From the NCBI RefSeq assembly GCF_005144885.1, contig NZ_CP039690.1:3299001-3363000 (forward strand): 64,000 nucleotides of DNA. The letters run 5' to 3'. A model generated the notes under the pieces. That model was given only the letters and a program-made list of their open reading frames with translations, had not been told where the DNA came from and ran no database searches. This DNA is from Phreatobacter stygius. Lineage in GTDB: Bacteria > Pseudomonadota > Alphaproteobacteria > Rhizobiales > Phreatobacteraceae. The translations under genes were made by a program, and so were the position numbers. Shown here piece by piece: positions 1 through 8,490 of the stretch; position 1 is the stretch's first letter; the number at the start of each line of letters is the position of its first letter.

Positions 1-1
1 C

Positions 2-541
2 CGCTGGACCGAAAACTACCGGGCCTCCGAGACCGAGGCGATCCCCGACATGAACAGGCTGATCGCCTGGCTCGAACAGGCTCTGCCGGCCGATGACGGC
101 CGGGTCAGCCTGGTCCATGGCGACTACCGCATCGACAACATGCTGTTCGCCCATGACGCGCCGCGGCTGCTCGCCATTGTCGATTGGGAATTGTCGACGG
201 TCGGCCATCCCTTCGCCGACCTGGCCTATCAGTGCATGCAATGGCGCCTGCCCAATGTCGGCAGCTTCCGCGGCCTTGATGGCGTCGACCGGATGACCTC
301 CGGCATCCCGACCGAGGCCGACTATGTCGCGCTCTATGGCCGGCGGACCGGCATCGGCGAGATCCCCGACTGGTCGTTCCACCTCGCCTTCGCCTTCTTC
401 CGTCTCGGCGCCATCCTGCAGGGCGTGCTCAAGCGCGCGCTGTCGGGCAATGCCTCGAACCCCGAGCGAGCGATGAAAGCGCGGAAGAACGTGCCGGTCC
501 TCGCCCGCATGGCGCTGGATGTGATCGAAAGGCAAGCATGA
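2..541 (+). CDS. Phosphotransferase (APH/ACAD10-like) family protein, 3' part
   Basis: The gene begins before the window; the open frame runs from base 2 to the stop at 541, about 179 residues. It carries the APH kinase-fold signature: HGDYRIDN (the catalytic H-x-D-x4-N loop) followed about 20 residues later by IVDWE, the metal-binding Asp. Members of this group that lie beside acyl-CoA dehydrogenase and SDR genes phosphorylate hydroxy-acids or hydroxyacyl-CoA as part of fatty-acid-like degradation; that role is inferred from the family. The next gene starts inside the stop region (ATGATGA overlap at 538), so the two are probably co-translated. Confidence 0.85.
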   Translation, partial: RWTENYRASETEAIPDMNRLIAWLEQALPADDGRVSLVHGDYRIDNMLFAHDAPRLLAIVDWELSTVGHPFADLAYQCMQWRLPNVGSFRGLDGVDRMTSGIPTEADYVALYGRRTGIGEIPDWSFHLAFAFFRLGAILQGVLKRALSGNASNPERAMKARKNVPVLARMALDVIERQA

Positions 542-1320
542 TGACCGAGGCCAGACGTTTCCAGGGCAAGGTGGTCCTGATCACCGGCGCGGCCAGCGGC
601 TTCGGCCGCCGCGCGGCTGAAAGATTTGCCGGCGAAGGAGCCAATCTCGTGCTGGGCGACATCCAGGATCACGCCCTGGAAGTGACCGCCGAGATGGCAC
701 GCAAGGCCGGCGCCAAGGTGGTGACGCGGGTGACCAATGTCACCAGCGCGGCGGCGGTCGAGGCACTGGTGCGCGCGGCGGTCGAAACCTTCGGCCGGCT
801 CGACATCGCGCTGAACAATGCCGGCATCGCCCATGGCTCGGTGAAGATCCAGGACACCGACGACGCGCTGATGCGCAAGATGCTCGATGTCAATGTCATG
901 GGCGTGTTTCATGGCCTGAAAGCCCAGATCCCGGTGATGGAAAAGCAGGGCTCCGGCGTCATCTTGAACACGGCTTCCGTCGCCGGCATTACCGGCGCGC
1001 CTTTGCTCGGGGCCTATGCGGCGGCCAAGCACGCGGTGATCGGCCTGACCAAGACGGCGGCGGCCGAGACCGCGCGCAAGGGCGTGCGCGTCAATGCCAT
1101 CTGTCCGGCCTTTGCCGAGACCCCGATGCTCACCGACGCCCTGATCCACAAGGACGCGTCGAAGGAAGAGGCCTTGGCGCGCCTGGTTCAGGCCGTGCCG
1201 ATGCGGCGGCCGGGAACGGCGGACGAAATCGTCCAGGCCATGCTGTGGATCTGCTCGCCGGAAAACTCCTTCATGACCGGCCATGCGCTGGTCCTCGACG
1301 GCGGCCTGACCGCGCTCTGA
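538..1320 (+). CDS. SDR family NAD(P)-dependent oxidoreductase
   Basis: A classical short-chain dehydrogenase/reductase of 260 residues. The cofactor motif TGAASGFG is at about residues 16-23, the NNAG motif follows, and the catalytic Tyr160 and Lys164 (YAAAK) are present. The length matches the classical SDR subfamily. The start could be the ATG at 538 or at 541; both overlap the end of the upstream kinase gene. Together the pair suggests oxidation of a hydroxyacyl intermediate after phosphorylation or CoA activation. The substrate cannot be read from the sequence. Confidence 0.88.
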   Translation: MMTEARRFQGKVVLITGAASGFGRRAAERFAGEGANLVLGDIQDHALEVTAEMARKAGAKVVTRVTNVTSAAAVEALVRAAVETFGRLDIALNNAGIAHGSVKIQDTDDALMRKMLDVNVMGVFHGLKAQIPVMEKQGSGVILNTASVAGITGAPLLGAYAAAKHAVIGLTKTAAAETARKGVRVNAICPAFAETPMLTDALIHKDASKEEALARLVQAVPMRRPGTADEIVQAMLWICSPENSFMTGHALVLDGGLTAL

Positions 1321-1386
1321 GCGGCAATCCCGTCCGAACGCGGCATGCGCGCGCGGCGTGACGCGCGCCGGCCGATCCGGCATGCC

Positions 1387-2613
1387 TCAGGCCGCGCGTC
1401 TTGGCGCCGCCGGGGCGGGCGGCGCGGCGCGGTCGTCCGCGGCGGGCTGGTGGTCGTTCCTGGCCATGCGCATCGCCAGCACGATGAACGCCAGCGCCGT
1501 GGCCTCACACAGAGCGGCCGCGACACCGAGCATCGGCAGCGAGCCGTAGCTGATCACCAGCGAGCCGAGTGCCGCGCCGAGCGCGATGCCGAGATAGAGC
1601 GCCGAAGCGTTCAGCGACAGCGTGACCATGGCCGCCTGCGGCGCGAGGCCAACGAGGCGCGCCGACTGGGCGGGATAGCCGCCCCAGCCGATGGCGCCCC
1701 AGAGCGCGATCAGGACGAAAAAGATCGCCGCCGCGACCGGACCGGCCGGAACCGTCAGAGCGATGATCGATGTCACCAGAAAAATCGCCAGCAGGCCGGC
1801 CACCGCCAACCCGACGGTGCGCATCGGACCGAAACGGTCGGAGATCCGGCCGCCAATGCCGTTGCCGATCGCCGCGCCGACGCCGAAGATCACCAGCGCC
1901 ACGCTGAGAACCGCACCTGTGATGCCGGCATGCGCCGCCAGGAACGGAGCGATATAGGTGTAGATGGTCATGGCGCCGGTGATCCACATCAGCGTCGAGG
2001 CGAGCGCCAGCAGCACCCGCGGCTGACGTGCCACCGCCAGTCGCTCCGCCAGTGTGCTGGAGCCGAGCGGCAGCTCCCGGGGCAGGCCGAAAGCGAGGCC
2101 GATGATGCCGAGGACGGCGAGCCCGCCGACCATGACGAAGGCGAGCCGCCAGTTGCCGAGCGCCGCCACCAGGGTGCCCAGGGGCACGCCGAGCGCGGTG
2201 GCGAGCGTCAGGCCCCCGGTGACGACCGCGATGGCGCGTCCGCGCCGTTCCGGGCCGACGAGGCTGATCGCGACCGCGTTCGCCGTCGGCATGAAGACAC
2301 CGGCCGAGATGCCGATAGCGATCCGGGCGGCCATCAGCACCGGCAGGCTCGAGGTGGCGGCCGCCGCCAGATTGCCGACGGCGAAAACGGCGAGAGCTGC
2401 AAGCAGCAGCCTTTTGCGGGCGACCTCGGCGAGCAGCGAGGACAGGATCGGTGAACTGATCGCATAGGCGGCGGCGAAGGCGGTGACCAGATGTCCGCTT
2501 CGTTCGACCGTCGTGCCGAGATCGGTCGAGATGGCCGGCAGGATGCCTGCGATCATGAAACCTTCGGTGCCGATCGCGAAGGCGCCGAGAGCAAGCCAGA
2601 CGAGCTGGGACAT
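1387..2613 (-). CDS. MFS transporter (DHA1-type exporter)
   Basis: A 408-residue membrane protein with about twelve hydrophobic segments. It opens with an unmodified first helix (LGAFAIGTEGFMIAGILP) typical of the DHA1/arabinose-efflux-like drug:proton antiporters. It is transcribed divergently from the ArsR gene at 2729, and the shared 115-bp intergenic region has two identical-type palindromes around its promoter. The likely model is an exporter repressed by that ArsR protein until an effector is present. The substrate is unknown; sugar-efflux (AraJ/YdhP-like) and drug-efflux members look alike at this level. Confidence 0.85.
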   Translation of the reverse strand: MSQLVWLALGAFAIGTEGFMIAGILPAISTDLGTTVERSGHLVTAFAAAYAISSPILSSLLAEVARKRLLLAALAVFAVGNLAAAATSSLPVLMAARIAIGISAGVFMPTANAVAISLVGPERRGRAIAVVTGGLTLATALGVPLGTLVAALGNWRLAFVMVGGLAVLGIIGLAFGLPRELPLGSSTLAERLAVARQPRVLLALASTLMWITGAMTIYTYIAPFLAAHAGITGAVLSVALVIFGVGAAIGNGIGGRISDRFGPMRTVGLAVAGLLAIFLVTSIIALTVPAGPVAAAIFFVLIALWGAIGWGGYPAQSARLVGLAPQAAMVTLSLNASALYLGIALGAALGSLVISYGSLPMLGVAAALCEATALAFIVLAMRMARNDHQPAADDRAAPPAPAAPRRAA

Positions 2614-2627
2614 ATCGTCATCATTAA

Positions 2628-2643
2628 TTCAATAATTATTGAA
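2628..2643. promoter_or_regulatory. Operator 1: perfect 16-bp palindrome
   Basis: TTCAATAATTATTGAA is a perfect inverted repeat between the divergent MFS and ArsR genes. It covers the downstream edge of the likely -10 of the MFS promoter. It has the same arms as operator 2 (TTCAATRATYATTGAA), which is the pattern expected of ArsR dimer sites. Binding by the neighbouring ArsR protein is inferred. Confidence 0.7.
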
Positions 2644-2669
2644 ATTACGAAGATCGGAGCCAATGTCAA
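2642..2669 (-). promoter_or_regulatory. Predicted sigma70-type promoter of the MFS gene
   Basis: Read on the minus strand, a consensus -35 TTGACA (2664-2669) is followed after 16 bp by TAATTT (2642-2647). The element is bracketed by the two 16-bp palindromes, one touching the -10 and the other just upstream of the -35, as expected for a repressed promoter. The assignment is by motif match only. Confidence 0.5.
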
Positions 2670-2675
2670 CTGAAT

Positions 2676-2691
2676 TTCAATGATCATTGAA
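2676..2691. promoter_or_regulatory. Operator 2: perfect 16-bp palindrome
   Basis: TTCAATGATCATTGAA is the second copy of the palindrome, 48 bp centre to centre from operator 1. It lies upstream of the MFS -35 and about 40 bp before the ArsR start codon, so one protein could control both directions. Confidence 0.7.
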
Positions 2692-2728
2692 GATTGCAGG
2701 CGAGCCGCTCCGTCGCTACATCTGGCGG

Positions 2729-3082
2729 ATGATCAAGACCGTGCCTCACCCCGATATCGACGCGATCGATGCCGCAACGGTGTTTGCGGCGCTGAGCGAG
2801 CCGACGCGCCTGGCGATCTGCCTGAGCCTTGCCGACAACGAGGAACTGGAGGCGCGTTGCGGCAGCTTCCAGGAACTCGGCACGCCGTCGAACCTGACCT
2901 ATCACTTCACCCGGCTGCGCGATGCCGGCATTACCCGCGTCAGGCTGCAGGGCACTTCGCGCTTCATCCGCCTGCGCCGCGACGATCTCGACCGGCGCTT
3001 TCCGGGCCTGCTCGATGCCGTCCTGGATGCCGCCCGGCGCAGCCGGTCGTCGCTGCCCGCCATCGACATGGACTGTGACTAG
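2729..3082 (+). CDS. ArsR-family winged-helix transcriptional regulator
   Basis: A 117-residue regulator with the ArsR core: the FAALSEPTRLAICLSL helix, then a recognition-helix region (TPSNLTYHFTRLRDAGI) and a beta-wing (TRVRLQGTSRFIRLR). The ATG at 2729 is preferred over an in-frame TTG at 2687, because the latter would put the start inside operator 2. It is divergent from the MFS gene and presumably represses it and itself. The C-terminus ends MDCD; a metal role for that short tail is speculative. Confidence 0.82.
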   Translation: MIKTVPHPDIDAIDAATVFAALSEPTRLAICLSLADNEELEARCGSFQELGTPSNLTYHFTRLRDAGITRVRLQGTSRFIRLRRDDLDRRFPGLLDAVLDAARRSRSSLPAIDMDCD

Positions 3083-3084
3083 GG

Positions 3085-3108
3085 GCGAATGGCGAGTAGC
3101 GAGTGGCG
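3085..3108 (+). repeat. Heptamer array GCGRRTR, 3 units
   Basis: Three tandem 7-bp units GCGAATG, GCGAGTA and GCGAGTG plus a partial GCG begin two bases after the ArsR stop codon. Related arrays occur at 3187-3207 (opposite strand) and 62877-62904. It is non-coding; the function is unknown. Confidence 0.6.
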
Positions 3109-3186
3109 CCTGCGCTCAAGACACAGGGCCTGCGCATTTCCGTCACTGAGGCGAGGGGTGATTCACGGCGCTGCCGACATCATCCC

Positions 3187-3207
3187 CACGCGCCACCCGC
3201 CACTCGC
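3187..3207 (-). repeat. Heptamer array, inverted relative to 3085-3108
   Basis: Read on the minus strand this is GCGAGTG, GCGGGTG, GCGCGTG. It faces the array at 3085-3108 across about 80 bp, so the two could form a long imperfect hairpin in RNA from the arsR-MFS intergenic region. Confidence 0.55.
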
Positions 3208-3351
3208 GATCTCCCTAATTCTGCCATCAGCCCCGCGCAAAGCCGGCTGGCGAAGTGGCACCGCTTTTTTGTATTCCTGCCGGCCTCGACACAATCTCGC
3301 ACACCTTTCGCTGGCCGGGCCTCCGCGCCGGCCATGCAGGCGTTTCCCATC

Positions 3352-4608
3352 ATGTCAGCGTCCAATCCCCAGGATCCGAGCCGTCATGCCGGCCTGAGCT
3401 TCGTGCAATTTGTCGGGCTCATGGCCGCGCTGATGGCGACCAATGCGCTCGCCATCGATGCCATGCTGCCGGCGCTGCCGGAGATTGGCGACGCCCTCGG
3501 CATCGCCTCGCCGAATGGGCGGCAATGGATCATCACCTCCTATCTGCTCGGTTTCGGCGCGGCGCAGATCGTCTATGGCACGCTCGCCGACCGGTTCGGC
3601 CGCCGGATCGTGCTGCTCACCGGGCTGGGCATCTATGTCGCGGCAAGCCTGATGGCGACATTCGCCGACACCTTCGACACCATGATGATCGCGCGCGTGC
3701 TGCAGGGCGTCGGCGCCGCCGGCACGCGTGTTCTCGCGGTCTCAATCGTCCGTGACTGCTATTCCGGGCGTCAGATGGCGCGGGTCATGTCACTGACCTT
3801 CATCGTCTTCCTGACCGTGCCGATCCTGGCCCCGTCGATTGGCCAGGTCATTGTCCTGTTCGGCATCTGGCGCTGGATTTTCGCCGTCCTCGCGCTGTTC
3901 GGCATCGCCGTCCTGGCCTGGGCGGCCTGGCGCCTGCCGGAGACCTTGCATCCCGAAGACCGGGTGATGATCGCGCTCGGGCCGATCGCCCATGCCTTTG
4001 CCCAGACTGTCACCAACCGTCTCGCGGTCGGCTACATGCTGGCCATGACCTTCATCCTGGGCGGCCTGTTCGGCTTCATCAACACCGCCCAGCAGCTGTT
4101 CGTCGATGTCTTCAAGGCGCCGCAGCTGTTCACGCTGATCTTCGCGCTCATCGCGGCCTTCATGGGGCTCGCGTCCTTTCTCAATTCGCGCATCGTCGAA
4201 CGTCTCGGCATGCGCCGCGTGTCGCACGCCGCGCTGCTCGCCTTCATCGCGATCACCGTGATCCATGCGACAATCGCGATGACGATCACCGAGACGCTCT
4301 GGATCTTCGCCGTGATGCAAGCCTGCACGATGTTCTGCTTCGGTCTGGTCGCGTCCAATTTCGGCGCCATGGCGATGGATCCGCTCGGCCATGTGGCCGG
4401 CACGGCCTCCTCGGTTCAGGGCTTCGTCACAACCGTCGGCGGTGCGCTTCTCGGCTTCTTCATCGGCCAGCATTTCGACGGCACGTCGGTCCCCAACACG
4501 CTCGGATTTGCCGTCTGCGGCGTCATCGGGCTGGCCATGGTGCTGATCGCCGAACGCGGCCGCCTGTTCCAGCCGCACCAGGCACCGGTGGTCGAGGCGA
4601 CGCGCTAG
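3352..4608 (+). CDS. MFS multidrug transporter, Bcr/CflA type
   Basis: An integral membrane protein of 418 residues. The first helix carries the DHA1 signature around [19 protein letters not shown], and the loop 2-3 motif appears as [11 protein letters not shown], typical of Bcr/CflA drug exporters. The ATG at 3352 gives a normal-length N-terminus; an in-frame ATG at 3334 adds six residues, and the open frame continues upstream without sense. About 270 bp containing the heptamer arrays separate it from arsR, so it may have its own promoter. The substrate is unknown. Confidence 0.85.
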   Translation: MSASNPQDPSRHAGLSFVQFVGLMAALMATNALAIDAMLPALPEIGDALGIASPNGRQWIITSYLLGFGAAQIVYGTLADRFGRRIVLLTGLGIYVAASLMATFADTFDTMMIARVLQGVGAAGTRVLAVSIVRDCYSGRQMARVMSLTFIVFLTVPILAPSIGQVIVLFGIWRWIFAVLALFGIAVLAWAAWRLPETLHPEDRVMIALGPIAHAFAQTVTNRLAVGYMLAMTFILGGLFGFINTAQQLFVDVFKAPQLFTLIFALIAAFMGLASFLNSRIVERLGMRRVSHAALLAFIAITVIHATIAMTITETLWIFAVMQACTMFCFGLVASNFGAMAMDPLGHVAGTASSVQGFVTTVGGALLGFFIGQHFDGTSVPNTLGFAVCGVIGLAMVLIAERGRLFQPHQAPVVEATR

Positions 4609-4997
4609 TTCATCGTCCGCCTGGCATTCGGGCTGTCGAGCGAGAAGGCCGGGATCTCGGCCTGAAAACTCTCTTCCCGGTCGGTCACCATGACATAGTG
4701 GCCGACCATGATGCCGGTCGGCGTGTTGAGCGGGCAGCCCGACGTATATTCAAAGGCCCCGCCCGGCTCGAGCACCGGCTGCTCGCCGACCACGCCCGAG
4801 CCGCGGACCTCCTGGACCTGGCCGGTCTCGTCGGTGATGTGCCAATAGCGCGTGCGCAACTGCACGCGGTCCGCCGACAGGTTGAGGATCTCTATTCGGT
4901 AGGCCCAGAAATAGCGGCTATCCTCCGGCGACGACCGTTCGGGCAGGTACTGGGGCGTGACCGTGATCTGGATGCCACGCGTGAGCGCGCGATACAT
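4605..4997 (-). CDS. apaG: ApaG-domain protein
   Basis: A 130-residue protein matching ApaG over its full length, with [34 protein letters not shown] and the GxMxGHY block near the C-terminus. ApaG has a fibronectin-like beta fold and has been linked to Co2+ resistance in enterobacteria; its biochemical role is unsettled. The start at 4997 has a GAGGG ribosome-binding site. It overlaps the end of the convergent MFS gene by four bases. Confidence 0.9.
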   Translation of the reverse strand: MYRALTRGIQITVTPQYLPERSSPEDSRYFWAYRIEILNLSADRVQLRTRYWHITDETGQVQEVRGSGVVGEQPVLEPGGAFEYTSGCPLNTPTGIMVGHYVMVTDREESFQAEIPAFSLDSPNARRTMN

Positions 4998-5121
4998 GGG
5001 AGCCCTCGACGGCTGTGCGGGGGGCCTTGGCCCCAACCCGGTTTTCTCACATGGGCTGTCGCCCGCGTGAGAGGACCGGGCGGGGCCAAGTGTGCGGAGC
5101 GAGGCCGCGCTGTCAACGGCC

Positions 5122-5452
5122 ATGGACGCCGGCACGATCGATCGCCGGTTGCGCCGCCTGACCGATCCTGCCCTTGACGCCGCCGCCGCGGTGCTGGTTC
5201 GCCTGGGCGTCGGCGCCGACCAGGTGACGTTTGCCGGTCTTGTCCTCGGCCTTGCCGCTCGGCGCCGCGGCGGACAAGTCGTTGCACTATCTCCGGGGCC
5301 TGGCCGAGGGCGCCGAGACCATCGTGGTCTTTGTCGCCATGGCCCTGTTGCTCTCGATGTTCCCGCTCCGGGCCTGGGGGTTCGCGGCGATTTGCCTCAT
5401 CTCAGGCGCGGCCCGGATTGCCTTTTGGTTATCTCGCCGCGCGCGGTCAGGG
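5122..5452 (+). pseudogene. CDP-alcohol phosphatidyltransferase, internal deletion plus frameshift
   Basis: The first 45 or so codons from the ATG at 5122 ([16 protein letters not shown] ... [23 protein letters not shown]) match the N-terminus of bacterial CDP-alcohol phosphatidyltransferases. After about base 5262 the family's C-terminal part continues in another frame ([20 protein letters not shown] ... [16 protein letters not shown]). The roughly 120 residues between, which contain the catalytic D-x2-D-G-x2-A-R-x8-G-x3-D-x3-D motif and several helices, are missing. The enzyme cannot work. The 3' end is approximate because no natural stop remains and it runs into the convergent DUF952 gene. 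Confidence 0.72.
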
Positions 5453-5794
5453 CTCGAGCGGCGGGAATTGATGCTGCCCGTCCGGCCCGAGCAGCAGCGG
5501 CTTGGTCCATCTGACCGCGGTCATGGCAAGTTCGGCATAAAGATGGGGGAACAGGGCGCCGCCGCGCGACGCCTCCCATTTCAGCGCCGGTCCGAGTGCG
5601 CCCGCGTCGATGGCGGCGAGCACCAGGTCGTCCTGCCCGGCAAAGTGTTTGGCCGCGGTCTCGGCAACCTGCCCGGCGGTGGAGAAATGGATATAGCCGT
5701 CCGCCAGGTCGACCGGCGCGCCGGCGAAGCGGCCGGCTGCGCGGGCTTCGTCCCAGGCAGCGCGCTGCGCGATCTTGTAGATGGTCATGGTCAT
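5447..5794 (-). CDS. DUF952 family protein
   Basis: A 115-residue protein with the DUF952 signature: an N-terminal YKI segment, W in the first helix, ADGYIHFSTAGQV, the ALKWEASRGGALFPHLY block and a final RWTKPLLLG. The length is typical. Members resemble glutathione-S-transferase-like small folds, but no activity is established. The start is the first of two in-frame ATGs (5794 and 5788). It is divergent from the S24 repressor gene. Confidence 0.82.
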   Translation of the reverse strand: MTMTIYKIAQRAAWDEARAAGRFAGAPVDLADGYIHFSTAGQVAETAAKHFAGQDDLVLAAIDAGALGPALKWEASRGGALFPHLYAELAMTAVRWTKPLLLGPDGQHQFPPLEP

Positions 5795-6004
5795 CGTGCG
5801 GAGCTCCGGCGACAGGGATCGACGCTGCTCCTGGCGTGCTTCTGCGACGAGGGCAAGGGCAAAGACCAGGAGTTTGGCGCATGGCGAATCTGATCTCGCT
5901 CCATTGACGACCCCCAGGTGAACAGTCCTATTGACGGACGGTCTTCCTTTTGGGTGATGATGATCGCATCGGCGTTCGGCCGGGCGAGCGAGCGGGAGAA
6001 GCAG

Positions 6005-6631
6005 ATGTTCTCGCATGCCGATATCTGGGCTGCGATCGACAAACTTGCCGAGAGCCATGGTCTCAGCCCATCGGGCCTGGCCAAGCGTGCCGGTCTCGAC
6101 GCGACCACCTTCAACAGGTCGAAACGGGTGATGAACGACGGCCGCGAGCGCTGGCCATCGACCGAATCGATCGCCAAGGTGCTGAATGCGACCAATACCG
6201 TTTTCGGCGACTTCGTCAGTCTTGTCGGCCGCTCGACGATGCGCACCAGGGTGCTGCCGATCCTCGGCCTTGCCCAGGCCGGCGCCGGCGGCTTTTTCGA
6301 CGCCAACGGCTTTCCCGCCGGCCAGGGCTGGGACGAGGTCAGCTTTCCCGAGATCGGCGAAGAGGTGGTCTTTGCCCTGGAAATCCAGGGCGATTCGATG
6401 TTGCCGGCCTATCGCGACGGCGACCGCATCGTGGTCTCGCCCTCGGCGGCCGTCCGGCGCGGCGACCGGGTCGTGGTGCAGACCCGCGACGGCGAGATCA
6501 TGGCCAAGGAACTGAAGCGCCAGACCAACAAGACGATCGAGCTCGCGTCGCTGAACACCGACCACCCCGACCGCGTTTTCGCGGTCGCCGATATCGCCTG
6601 GATGGCCCGCATCATGTGGGTCAGCCAGTAG
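6005..6631 (+). CDS. S24-family (LexA/CI-like) self-cleaving repressor
   Basis: A 208-residue protein with an N-terminal helix-turn-helix (LSPSGLAKRAGLDATTFNR, about residues 20-38) and a C-terminal S24 peptidase domain. The Ser131 nucleophile (GDSM) and Lys168 (MAKEL) are spaced by 37 residues, as in LexA. Possible Ala-Gly cleavage points lie at 92-95 (LAQAGAGG). This points to a repressor inactivated by RecA-stimulated autocleavage. The ATG at 6005 has a GGGAG site; the frame is open upstream to 5918 without similarity. No phage genes are adjacent. It may be the chromosomal repressor of a remote element, perhaps the tail cassette at 56.6 kb; that link is a guess. Confidence 0.83.
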   Translation: MFSHADIWAAIDKLAESHGLSPSGLAKRAGLDATTFNRSKRVMNDGRERWPSTESIAKVLNATNTVFGDFVSLVGRSTMRTRVLPILGLAQAGAGGFFDANGFPAGQGWDEVSFPEIGEEVVFALEIQGDSMLPAYRDGDRIVVSPSAAVRRGDRVVVQTRDGEIMAKELKRQTNKTIELASLNTDHPDRVFAVADIAWMARIMWVSQ

Positions 6632-6641
6632 GCCGGATGGC

Positions 6642-8297
6642 TCAGCCTTTGACGAATTCGCCGGCCAGCGCCTTGGCGATCAGCGCGCGCGTCTCGGTTA
6701 TGCCGTAGAGCACGGCGAACGAGCCGAAGCGCGGGCCGCGCTCCTGGCCGAGCAGCACCTTGTAGATGGTCGCGAACCATTCCGACGACACGCCGGGCTT
6801 TTCCGGCGTCGCGCCCTTGGCCTTGAGGTCCTGGTAACGCGGGATGGCCCGGCCGACATCATAGGCCGTTGCCTGGACATCCTCCGGGCTGACGTCGACC
6901 GGCAGTGCGGCGAGCGCGGCCGACAGGGCCTGCAGCGCCCCGCGTTCGACCGCGTCGGCCTCCTTGTAGACCTTGGTTGGCTTCACGAAGTCGTGGAAAT
7001 AGCGCACGGCATAACCAGCGAGCTCGTCGAGCTTCGGGTTCTTCTCGGGGCTCGCATCCGGCGCATAGCGGCGGATGAAGCCCCACAGCACCTGCGGCTC
7101 GTGGGCGTTCGACACCGAAACCAGGTTCATCAGCATGGAGAACGAGATCGGCACGTCGACCCTGGGCGGATTGCCGGAGTGGATGTGCCAGGCCGGGTTC
7201 AACAGGCGCGTCTTGTCGTCCTGCGCCGGGTATTTCTCGACAAAGGTCAGATAGTCGTCGGCATTGCGCGGAATGACGTCGAAGAACAGCCGCTTGGCGC
7301 TCTTCGGCTGCTGATACATGAACAGCGACAGGCTCTCCGGCGAGGCATAGGCGAGCCAATCCTCGATGGTCAGGCCATTGCCCTTGGACTTGGAGATCTT
7401 CTGGCCGTTCTCGTCGAGGAACAGTTCGTAGTTGAAGCCCTCCGGCGGCGTGCCGCCGAGCGCCCGGCAGATCTTGCTCGACTGCGTGACGGAATCGATC
7501 AGGTCCTTGCCGGCCATTTCATAATCGATGCCGAGCGCGGTCCAGCGCATGGCCCAGTCGGGCTTCCATTGCAGCTTGGCATGGCCGCCGGTGACCGGCG
7601 TCTCATAGCGGGTGCCCGAAACGGGATCGCGCCAGACGATCGTGCCCTTGCCGACATGGCGCTCCTCGATCGGCACCTGCATGACCACGCCGGATTCCGG
7701 ATGGATCGGCAGGAACGGCGAATAGGTGGCGCGGCGCTCCTCGCCGAGCGTCGGCAGCATGATCGCCTGGATCGCGTCGAAGCGCTCGAGCGCGACCAGC
7801 AAGGTCTGGTCGAAAGCGCCGGAGCGGTACATCTGCGTCGACGAGACGAATTCGTAATCGAAGCCGAACTGGTCGAGGAAGCCCATCAGGCGGGCATTGT
7901 TGTGCTCGCCGAACGAGGCATGGGTGCCGAAGGGATCGGGCACCGCGGTCAGCGACCGGCCGAGATGCTGGGTCAGGAGCTCCTTGTTCGGCACATTGTC
8001 CGGCACCTTGCGCAGGCCGTCGAGATCGTCGGAAAAGGCGATCAGCCGGGTCGGGACCTTGTCTTCGGTCAGGACGCGGAAAGCCGTGCGCACCATGGTC
8101 GTGCGCGCCACTTCGCCGAAGGTGCCGATATGCGGCAGGCCCGAGGGGCCGTAACCGGTCTCGAACACCACCGGGCCGACCTTCGGCGTCCTGGCGAGCC
8201 GGGCGACCAGCTTTTTCGCTTCCTCGAACGGCCAGGCGGTCGAGACCTTGGCGGCCTCCAACAAGGCGGGCGTGAGCGTCAGCGCGGCGGCGGGCAT
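6642..8297 (-). CDS. lysK: Lysine--tRNA ligase, class I
   Basis: Charges tRNA-Lys in the cytoplasm. This is the class I type used by alphaproteobacteria and archaea, not the class II LysS. The HIGH-equivalent motif is in [13 protein letters not shown] and the KMSKS loop appears as KISKSKGNG. The length of 551 residues fits the family. A start at 8351 is also open and would add 18 residues; the ATG at 8297 leads directly into the conserved region. It is convergent with the S24 gene and divergent from phzF. Confidence 0.93.
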   Translation of the reverse strand: MPAAALTLTPALLEAAKVSTAWPFEEAKKLVARLARTPKVGPVVFETGYGPSGLPHIGTFGEVARTTMVRTAFRVLTEDKVPTRLIAFSDDLDGLRKVPDNVPNKELLTQHLGRSLTAVPDPFGTHASFGEHNNARLMGFLDQFGFDYEFVSSTQMYRSGAFDQTLLVALERFDAIQAIMLPTLGEERRATYSPFLPIHPESGVVMQVPIEERHVGKGTIVWRDPVSGTRYETPVTGGHAKLQWKPDWAMRWTALGIDYEMAGKDLIDSVTQSSKICRALGGTPPEGFNYELFLDENGQKISKSKGNGLTIEDWLAYASPESLSLFMYQQPKSAKRLFFDVIPRNADDYLTFVEKYPAQDDKTRLLNPAWHIHSGNPPRVDVPISFSMLMNLVSVSNAHEPQVLWGFIRRYAPDASPEKNPKLDELAGYAVRYFHDFVKPTKVYKEADAVERGALQALSAALAALPVDVSPEDVQATAYDVGRAIPRYQDLKAKGATPEKPGVSSEWFATIYKVLLGQERGPRFGSFAVLYGITETRALIAKALAGEFVKG

Positions 8298-8490
8298 GGG
8301 CAGGTTTCCGGACAGGTCGGGCGGGATCAGGGTGCGATGCAATAGGGCCAAGCAGACCGGGGCGTCAATGAAAGCGAGCCCTTGACCGATTTCAATCCTT
8401 GGTCAGGCGGATCACAAATTGGCGTTTCCAAAGCGTCGCGACCGCCGGGATAGTTCGTCGAACCGTCGCTTTCGACAGGAAGGTTTTCCG

